Origin: an uncultured Granulosicoccaceae bacterium
GTDB taxonomy: Bacteria > Pseudomonadota > Gammaproteobacteria > Granulosicoccales > Granulosicoccaceae
DNA: 13,025 bases
Assembly: GCA_937951695.1 (NCBI GenBank)
Contig: CALFBL010000087.1
Span: 1 to 13,025, forward strand
Direction: 5' to 3'
Shown: piece after piece, positions 8,089 through 13,025 of the stretch
How the letters are laid out: the number at the start of each line of letters is the position of its first letter
Position numbering within the stretch: the first letter of the stretch is position 1
Translations under genes and position numbers: made by a program
The notes under the pieces: generated by a model
What the model saw: the letters and a program-made list of their open reading frames with translations, nothing else
What the model was told of the DNA's origin: nothing
The model's database searches: none

Positions 8089-8129
8089 GCTGCGCGAGAG
8101 ACAGTATTGATCTGATAGTGAACACGTTA

Positions 8130-8158
8130 GGGCGGCGCAATAGGGGCCTTGCTCGCCC
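8130..8158. other. Imperfect inverted repeat downstream of the ARH-like gene
   Basis: GGGCG (8130-8134) pairs with CGCCC (8154-8158), and GCAA (8137-8140) pairs with TTGC (8149-8152). A GC bulge faces a single T, and the loop is 8 bases. There is no T-run after it, so it is not a standard intrinsic terminator. It could act as an mRNA 3'-end hairpin or be chance. Confidence 0.25.
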
Positions 8159-8182
8159 GAAGGTGCTCGGCTAATTAACACT

Positions 8183-8211
8183 TTCTAATTTCCGATGGAT
8201 CGGTTTATACT
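8183..8211 (+). promoter_or_regulatory. Possible sigma-70 promoter with palindromic spacer, upstream of ugpB
   Basis: TATACT at 8206-8211 matches the -10 consensus at 5 of 6 positions. Seventeen bases upstream, TTTCTA (8183-8188) matches the -35 box at only 3 of 6. The spacer contains the perfect inverted repeat CCGAT-GG-ATCGG (8192-8203), placed where a repressor could block polymerase. It would give a leader of about 105 bases. Support is weak, and the Pho-type promoter downstream is the better candidate for ugp. Confidence 0.3.
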
Positions 8212-8252
8212 CAGACAGACCCGCACTTTGAATTCGAACCTGAGTTGCTTTT

Positions 8253-8286
8253 GTGTCATTCCAGTGTAACGAAAAGAAGTCAGAAT
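8253..8286 (+). promoter_or_regulatory. Putative PhoB box and -10 element of the ugp operon
   Basis: Two direct half-sites, TGTCAT (8254-8259) and TGTAAC (8265-8270), start exactly 11 bases apart, the spacing of a Pho box (consensus CTGTCAT, four bases, CTGTCAT). The first half matches six of seven positions; the second is weaker. Ten bases after the box lies CAGAAT (8281-8286), a 4/6 match to the -10 consensus, at the distance seen in PhoB-activated promoters such as pstS, where the box replaces the -35. The E. coli ugp operon is a known PhoB target. Transcription would start near 8293, leaving a leader of about 30 bases. Confidence 0.55.
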
Positions 8287-8324
8287 AAAGCGGCTACAAC
8301 ACACACTTGAAGGGGGAAGTACCC

Positions 8325-9644
8325 ATGAAATTGAAAATCAATACCGTTAGCTGTGCCGTGCTTACAGCGTCGCTGCTGTGGAGCAATTCGGCCATCGCAG
8401 CCACTGAAGTTCAGTTTTGGCATGCTTTTACAGGCCGTTTGGGAGAGCTGGTAACAGAGCAAGTTACCACCTTTAACGAAAGCCAGGATGAATACGCAGT
8501 CGTCGCGTCGCACAAAGGCAATTATTCTGAGACACTCAATGCCGGTATTGCTGCGTTTCGTGCCGATGAGCAGCCCCACATATTAATGGTCTTCGAAGTG
8601 GGTACGGCAACCATGATGAGTGCCAAGGGCGCGACTAAGCCCGTGTACCAATTGATGGAAGAGTCAGGCGCAGAGTTTGATCCGGACGCCTACGTCGGTT
8701 CGGTGAAAGGTTACTACACCACAACCGATGGAAAAATGTTGTCACTACCGTACAACTCATCCACACCGGTATTGTGGGTAAATGTTGATGCACTGAAAAA
8801 GGCCGGTATCGATCCGGAGGTCGATTTGTCCACTTGGCAGCAGGTTGGAGGTGTGCTTGACAAGCTGAAAGCCGCAGGCAGTGAATGCCCCATGACGACC
8901 GCGTGGCAAAGCTGGATTCACCTGGAAAATCTATCGGCCTACCACAACACGCCGTTTGCGTCGGAAGAAAATGGTTTTGCTGGGCTCAACACGGAACTTG
9001 AACTGAATGGTCCAGTGCAGGTAAAGCATATCCAAACCCTGGGTGATTGGGCTCAGGATGGAAAATTTATCTACAACGGCCGACGCAACGAGGGCGGTGC
9101 GAATTTTCGAGCCGGTGAGTGCGCATTGTTTACCGAGAGTTCCGCAGGCTATGCCGGCATTAGTAGCGAAGCCGAGTTCGAATTTGCGGTTAGACCTTTA
9201 CCGTACTGGGAAGGTGTCGATGGCGCTCCACAAAACACTATCATTGGCGGTGCATCGTTATGGGTGATGGAAGGGCACAAGGACGACGAGTATAAAGGCG
9301 TTGCAGAATTCCTGAACTTCCTCTCTTCAGCCGACATACAGGCGAAATGGCATCAAAACACGGGTTATCTACCGATAACGTTTGCCGCTGGTGAAAAAAC
9401 CAAAACCGATGGTTTCTATGAAGAAAACGCGGGAACTGATGTTGCGGGTATACAGATGACCGCAAAGCCACCCACGGAGAATTCCAAAGGCTTGCGTCTG
9501 GGGTCATTCGATCAGATTCGAGGCATTATCGATGAAGAACTCGAAGCGGTATGGGCAGGGGACAAAACCGCGCAAGCGGCCATGGACAGTGCCAAAGAAC
9601 GTGGCGACAAACTGCTGCGCCGCTTTGAACAGGCAAACCGTTAA
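8325..9644 (+). CDS. ugpB: sn-glycerol-3-phosphate ABC transporter, periplasmic binding protein UgpB
   Basis: A 439-residue periplasmic binding protein that captures sn-glycerol-3-phosphate (and glycerophosphodiesters in E. coli) and delivers it to the UgpAE permease. The signal peptide spans residues 1-25, with a Lys-containing start, a hydrophobic core and an AIA cleavage site; the mature form begins ATEVQFWHAF. It aligns with E. coli UgpB throughout: HKGNYSETLNAGIAAFR (63-79), FEVGTATMM (90-98), YNSSTPVLW (143-151), WQSWIHLENLSAY (194-206), ESSAGY (271-276), IIGGASLWVM (306-315), WHQNTGYLPIT (342-352) and KGLRLGSFDQIRGIIDEELEAVW (388-410). Residues Tyr67, Glu91, Ser146, Trp197, Ser273, Tyr348 and Arg391 lie in the motifs that hold the phosphate and glycerol in E. 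coli UgpB. ATG 8325 has a GGGGGAAG ribosome-binding site. The first gene of the operon. Confidence 0.97.
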   Translation: MKLKINTVSCAVLTASLLWSNSAIAATEVQFWHAFTGRLGELVTEQVTTFNESQDEYAVVASHKGNYSETLNAGIAAFRADEQPHILMVFEVGTATMMSAKGATKPVYQLMEESGAEFDPDAYVGSVKGYYTTTDGKMLSLPYNSSTPVLWVNVDALKKAGIDPEVDLSTWQQVGGVLDKLKAAGSECPMTTAWQSWIHLENLSAYHNTPFASEENGFAGLNTELELNGPVQVKHIQTLGDWAQDGKFIYNGRRNEGGANFRAGECALFTESSAGYAGISSEAEFEFAVRPLPYWEGVDGAPQNTIIGGASLWVMEGHKDDEYKGVAEFLNFLSSADIQAKWHQNTGYLPITFAAGEKTKTDGFYEENAGTDVAGIQMTAKPPTENSKGLRLGSFDQIRGIIDEELEAVWAGDKTAQAAMDSAKERGDKLLRRFEQANR

Positions 9645-9679
9645 GCTCGCAGGTTAGCATGGCTTAAGTAAGGTCGACC

Positions 9680-10561
9680 ATGGATAAACGGGTAACATTT
9701 AAAGGCTGGGCTCTGCCATTGTTACTCGTTTTTCCTCAACTGCTGATTTCGGCAGTCTTTTTTTTCTACCCTGCCGGCCAGGCGATCTGGCAGTCGCTGT
9801 TTATTCCAGACCCCTTCGGATTATCCACGCAATTTGTCGGATTGGGCAATTTCGAATTTCTGTTTAGCGATCGATTTTACCGAACCTCGTTTTTAACCAC
9901 CGCCATCTTTTCCATTCTTGTCACGCTCGCCTCTCTGCTGCCGGCACTGTTTCTCGCCGTCATTGCGGATCGATTGATCAAGGGTGCCGGCGTCTATCGA
10001 ACCCTGTTGATCTGGCCTTATGCGGTGGCTCCTGCCATTGCTGGAGTGCTCTGGCTATTTATGTTTAATACGCGGGTCGGTGTGGTTTCGTGGTACCTCG
10101 GTCAGCTGGGCTACGACTGGAATCATGTGCTGAACGAACATGAGGCCATGGGGCTTGTGGTGCTCGCATCGGCCTGGGGCCGAATCAGCTACAACTTTCT
10201 GTTTTTCTTCGCGGCATTGCAAGCGGTACCAAGATCCATCATTGAAGCTGCAGCCATTGACGGGGCCCGGTTCTGGCGTCGTTTTTTTACCATGGTGTTG
10301 CCGTTGATATCGCCGACGTTGTTTTTTCTATTGGTCGTTAATATTGTTTATTCGTTTTTTGAAACCTTTGGTGTGATCCATACCATCACCTCGGGCGGTC
10401 CGCAGCAAGCAACAACGACATTGGTGTATAAAATTTTCTCAGACGGTTTTGTTGGGCAGGATCTCGGTTCCTCCGCGGCGCAGTCGGTGGTGTTGCTGAT
10501 TTTGGTCGGTGTGTTGACGATTGTGCAGTTCAAATTTCTTGAGAAGCGAGTGCACTATTGA
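9680..10561 (+). CDS. ugpA: sn-glycerol-3-phosphate ABC transporter permease UgpA
   Basis: A 293-residue inner-membrane permease of the MalF/UgpA type with about six transmembrane helices, forming the channel with UgpE. The first helix (LPLLLVFPQLLISAVFFFYP) starts at residue 12. The cytoplasmic EAA loop, EAAAIDGARFWRRFFTMVLP (189-208), which docks onto the UgpC ATPase, is intact. The ETFGVIHTITSGGPQQATTTLVY segment (228-250) before the last helix is typical of UgpA. It starts 35 bases after ugpB with AAGG about 7 bases before ATG 9680. Its TGA shares one base with the ugpE ATG (TGATG), indicating translational coupling. Confidence 0.96.
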   Translation: MDKRVTFKGWALPLLLVFPQLLISAVFFFYPAGQAIWQSLFIPDPFGLSTQFVGLGNFEFLFSDRFYRTSFLTTAIFSILVTLASLLPALFLAVIADRLIKGAGVYRTLLIWPYAVAPAIAGVLWLFMFNTRVGVVSWYLGQLGYDWNHVLNEHEAMGLVVLASAWGRISYNFLFFFAALQAVPRSIIEAAAIDGARFWRRFFTMVLPLISPTLFFLLVVNIVYSFFETFGVIHTITSGGPQQATTTLVYKIFSDGFVGQDLGSSAAQSVVLLILVGVLTIVQFKFLEKRVHY

Positions 10562-11442
10562 TGACCAACACTCGCAACCACCCGACTCAAGCTCCGCCAC
10601 CTGGCATGGTGGAGAAACGCGGAAGCAGTTTGTGGTTGTCACATGTGTTCATGATTCTTGGCGTACTGCTGGTGTTTTTTCCGATCTGGCTTGCGTTCGT
10701 TGCCTCCACGGTCACTCAGGCTGACATCACACGACCGCCGATGCCTTTGTTGCCCGGTGCACATTTTTTTGAAAACTACGGCAAAGCGCTGACCGCAGGG
10801 GTCAATGTCCCGGTGGCCACCATGCTGATCAATTCCCTGATTATGGCCATCGGCATCGCGGTGGGAAAAATAGTGATATCGTTGCTGTCGGCCTTTGCCA
10901 TCGTGTACTTTCGATTTCCGGGTCGAACGTTCTTTTTTTGGCTGATTTTTCTTACGCTGATGTTGCCCGTCGAGGTTCGAATCGTGCCAACCTACGAAGT
11001 AGTGGCCGGTTTTGGTCTGTTGAATTCCTATTCGGGTCTTATCTTTCCATTGATAGCCTCGGCCACAGCCACGTTTTTGTTTCGGCAATTTTTTATGACA
11101 ATTCCAGACGAGCTAGCAGAAGCTGCGCGCGTGGACGGTGCGCGACCGATGCGATTCTTTTTTGATATTCTGCTGCCGATGAGCCGGACCAATGTTGCAG
11201 CCCTTTTCGTTATTCTATTTATCTACGGCTGGAACCAGTACCTATGGCCATTGCTTGTCACAACAGACCCGTCGATGAACACCATCGTGATGGGTATCAA
11301 GCAAATGTTTCCATCGGGCGACGATACCGCGGACTGGCCGGTGATTATGGCCACCTCAATTCTTGCGATGATTCCTCCGGTGATCGTCGTGGTGTCGATG
11401 CAAAAATTGTTTATTCGGGGTCTTGTGGATAGCGAGAAATAA
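10561..11442 (+). CDS. ugpE: sn-glycerol-3-phosphate ABC transporter permease UgpE
   Basis: A 293-residue inner-membrane permease of the MalG/UgpE type with six predicted helices, partner of UgpA. It matches E. coli UgpE closely, with LLSAFAIVYFRFPGRTFFFW (108-127), LTLMLPVEVRIVPTYEV (131-147), SATATFLFRQFFMTIPDELAEAARVDGARPMRFFFDILLP (167-206, holding the EAA loop) and the C-terminal RGLVDSEK. ATG 10561 overlaps the ugpA stop by one base and is favoured by coupling. E. coli UgpE starts where Met16 lies here (ATG 10606), so the first 15 residues, rich in Pro, Thr and Asn, are extra and the real start could be 10606. No Shine-Dalgarno precedes 10606. ugpC begins one base after the stop. Confidence 0.95.
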   Translation: MTNTRNHPTQAPPPGMVEKRGSSLWLSHVFMILGVLLVFFPIWLAFVASTVTQADITRPPMPLLPGAHFFENYGKALTAGVNVPVATMLINSLIMAIGIAVGKIVISLLSAFAIVYFRFPGRTFFFWLIFLTLMLPVEVRIVPTYEVVAGFGLLNSYSGLIFPLIASATATFLFRQFFMTIPDELAEAARVDGARPMRFFFDILLPMSRTNVAALFVILFIYGWNQYLWPLLVTTDPSMNTIVMGIKQMFPSGDDTADWPVIMATSILAMIPPVIVVVSMQKLFIRGLVDSEK

Positions 11443-11443
11443 T

Positions 11444-12508
11444 ATGGCCACCGTCGACCTGCGCGACGTCAGGAAGTCGTTTGATAAAACCGAAGTCATC
11501 AAAGGGATAAGTACCCAGGTCGAAGACGGCGAATTTATTGTAATTGTCGGGCCGTCGGGGTGCGGAAAATCGACCTTACTCAGAATGGTAGCCGGGCTCG
11601 AATCGGTGACTGCGGGCGAGGTGTTCATCGGTGAAACGCGCGTCAATGAAAAAGAACCGATGGATCGCGACATCGCCATGGTGTTTCAAAACTACGCGCT
11701 TTATCCCCATATGACGGTGCGACAGAACATGGCGTACGGTTTAAAGATTGCAAAAGTGCCGAAAGCCGATGCCAAACGGAAAGTTGAAGAGGCGGCTAAA
11801 CTGTTGCAGTTGGGGGAGTACCTCGATAGGAAGCCGAAGCAGTTATCGGGGGGGCAGCGACAACGCGTGGCGATGGGTCGCGCCATTGTCCGCGAGCCTG
11901 CCGTATTCCTGTTCGATGAACCGTTGTCAAATTTAGATGCCAAGCTCCGCGTGCAAATGCGGCTGGAAATTAAACAGCTCCAGTCAAAGCTCAATATTAC
12001 CTCCCTGTACGTGACACATGATCAGATCGAAGCCATGACTATGGCAGACCGTATGATTGTGATGAATGGCGGTGTCGCAGAACAGATCGGTACGCCCTTG
12101 GATGTCTATGAAACGCCACGGACGTTATTTGCCGCGCAGTTTATCGGTAGCCCAGCTATGAATATACTCGATGGCACGGTCGGTGAGGGGCTGGTGACTC
12201 TTGCGAGCGGGCAGAGATTTCCGTGTCATTCCAGTCACACAGGCGCTGTGAAAATTGGCATCAGGCCAGAACACCTGATGGCACAGGATGATGGGCCGAT
12301 TGAATTGCACATCAATCTCACCGAGCCCTTGGGGGCTACCACCTTGCTGTATGGTCAATTAAACGATTCGGCAAATCCTGTGACCGCTTGTTTACCCGGC
12401 GTGCATCATCTGGATCAGCGCAAACTCTCTCTGGCGGTTGCAGCGGAAAATGTTCACCTCTTTGATGAGGTTTCGGGTGTTCGATTAAATGCATCATCCA
12501 TCCAGTGA
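11444..12508 (+). CDS. ugpC: sn-glycerol-3-phosphate ABC transporter ATPase UgpC
   Basis: A 354-residue ABC ATPase of the MalK/UgpC type, powering UgpAE from the cytoplasmic face. The nucleotide-binding domain has Walker A GPSGCGKST (36-44), Q-loop Gln82 (VFQNYALYPHMTV), signature LSGGQRQRVAMGRAIV (134-149), Walker B VFLFDEP (154-160, Glu159), D-loop SNLDAKLR (162-169) and H-loop His192 (THDQIEAMTMADR). A MalK-like TOBE regulatory domain follows from about residue 238, including IGIRPEHLM (271-279). ATG 11444 follows the ugpE TAA by one base; the ORF could extend to a TTG or GTG inside ugpE but the family starts here. The ribosome-binding site is weak (GAG about 8 bases upstream), suggesting coupled translation. 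The last 15 bases overlap the nadE end on the other strand. No ugpQ phosphodiesterase gene follows. Confidence 0.96.
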   Translation: MATVDLRDVRKSFDKTEVIKGISTQVEDGEFIVIVGPSGCGKSTLLRMVAGLESVTAGEVFIGETRVNEKEPMDRDIAMVFQNYALYPHMTVRQNMAYGLKIAKVPKADAKRKVEEAAKLLQLGEYLDRKPKQLSGGQRQRVAMGRAIVREPAVFLFDEPLSNLDAKLRVQMRLEIKQLQSKLNITSLYVTHDQIEAMTMADRMIVMNGGVAEQIGTPLDVYETPRTLFAAQFIGSPAMNILDGTVGEGLVTLASGQRFPCHSSHTGAVKIGIRPEHLMAQDDGPIELHINLTEPLGATTLLYGQLNDSANPVTACLPGVHHLDQRKLSLAVAAENVHLFDEVSGVRLNASSIQ

Positions 12509-13025
12509 TCGAATCCAGGCCCCGGCCGACGCATCGCTGGGCATGCGCCAGTCACCGCGTTGCGACAAACTGATTGATCCCACTTTCGGCCCATTGGGCA
12601 TATTGTCCCGTTTGTATTGTTGACTAAAGGCGCGTGTTAGGTTCACGCTTAGCCAGCGTTTAAGTTCTTCATCGCTGTAATTGCACGACCAGCCAGTGGC
12701 AAGTTTCGCCAAGTACAGTACTTTGGCCGGTGAGAAACCATAGCGCACGAGATTAAACATAAAGAAATCGTGCAGCTCATAGGGGCCAACGGATGCTTCT
12801 GTGCTTTGCGGCGTATCACCGTCTCGATTCGGTGGTAAAAGCTCAGGTGAAATATCGGTCTCTGCTACGGAGAATAAGGTCGCACGGGTATCGCCGTCGA
12901 ATTGATGGTCAGCAACGTAGCGCACCAGAAATTTAACCAGCGTTTTTGGCACCGAGCAATTGACGTTATACATGCTCTGCTGATCGGCGTTGTAGGTGCA
13001 CCAGCCAAGCCACATCTCGGACATG
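12494..13025 (-). CDS. nadE: Glutamine-dependent NAD+ synthetase, C-terminal part (partial at right edge)
   Basis: The C-terminal 176 or so residues of a long-form glutamine-dependent NAD+ synthetase (the roughly 680-residue Mycobacterium-type NadE). It amidates deamido-NAD+ to NAD+ using ATP and ammonia from its glutaminase domain. Only the tail of the synthetase domain is present. The first residues, SEMWLGWCTYN, followed by YNVNCSVPKTLV, correspond to the SGDxSExxLGWCTY and VPKTL motifs. Then come PYELHDFFMFNLVRYGFSPAKV (81-101), FSQQYKRDNMPNGPKVG (133-149) and LSQRGDWRMPSDAS (153-166), the hallmark C-terminus of this family. The ATG at 13022-13024 is an internal Met; the real start lies well beyond the window. 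It ends with TGA (complement of 12494-12496), overlapping ugpC tail to tail by 15 bases. Confidence 0.93.
   Translation of the reverse strand, partial: MSEMWLGWCTYNADQQSMYNVNCSVPKTLVKFLVRYVADHQFDGDTRATLFSVAETDISPELLPPNRDGDTPQSTEASVGPYELHDFFMFNLVRYGFSPAKVLYLAKLATGWSCNYSDEELKRWLSVNLTRAFSQQYKRDNMPNGPKVGSISLSQRGDWRMPSDASAGAWIRSLDG

Noticed and set aside
8130..8160. Intrinsic terminator after the ARH-like gene
   Set aside because: The hairpin is interrupted and no run of T follows it.
10639..11088. Long antisense open frame opposite ugpE (149 residues)
   Set aside because: The sequence is low-complexity and strongly basic, unlike any family, and is the expected shadow of a hydrophobic membrane-protein gene.
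12497..13024. Complete small gene starting at the ATG complement of 13022-13024
   Set aside because: The residues around this Met match an internal motif of long NAD+ synthetases, so the gene continues off the window.

Overview
The window reads as ordinary, gene-dense chromosome from a Gram-negative proteobacterium, most likely a free-living (possibly marine) gammaproteobacterium. This rests on the E. coli-like type I pantothenate kinase, a complete ugpBAEC glycerol-3-phosphate importer whose proteins align with the E. coli ones nearly end to end, a SlyD-type FKBP and a NorM-like MATE pump. I cannot place it lower than class. Coding density is very high; no tRNA, rRNA, CRISPR array, transposase, phage gene or integrase is visible. 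The longest non-coding stretch is 236 bases (8089-8324), so no gap exceeds 300 bases.

Layout. (1) 1-156: the 3' tail of an unidentified AT-rich gene (about 32% G+C over the first 120 bases against roughly half elsewhere). Its TGA overlaps the TTG start of a SlyD-like peptidyl-prolyl isomerase (153-656), which is followed by an HpcH/HpaI-type aldolase (679-1434). (2) Convergent coaA, pantothenate kinase, on the minus strand (1454-2404). (3) Divergent from coaA, a tightly packed plus-strand run: a short-chain dehydrogenase (2496-3326), a perfect 12-copy AACAGC hexanucleotide repeat (3328-3399), a MATE efflux pump (3448-4788), an M32 metallocarboxypeptidase (4830-6350), a ProXp-ala/PrdX-like aminoacyl-tRNA deacylase (6394-6948) and a divergent ADP-ribosylglycohydrolase-fold protein (6991-8088). 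(4) A 236-base control region, then ugpB-ugpA-ugpE-ugpC (8325-12508). (5) On the minus strand, the C-terminal part of a long-form glutamine-dependent NAD+ synthetase (12494 to beyond the right edge), overlapping the end of ugpC tail to tail.

How the genes work together. The ugp block is a self-contained importer: periplasmic binding protein, two permeases and an ATPase. Its upstream region contains a plausible PhoB box (TGTCAT and TGTAAC 11 bases apart, with a -10-like hexamer 10 bases after), as expected for a phosphate-starvation operon. The SDR-MATE-M32-PrdX-ARH run has gaps of 41-45 bases after the repeat and is probably co-transcribed, but the products share no obvious pathway.

I did not find a clearly novel multi-gene system. 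The most interesting signals are the hexanucleotide repeat in the SDR/MATE junction, the ADP-ribosylglycohydrolase-like protein whose usual metal-binding aspartates are replaced, the PhoB-type promoter, and the compositional break at the left edge.
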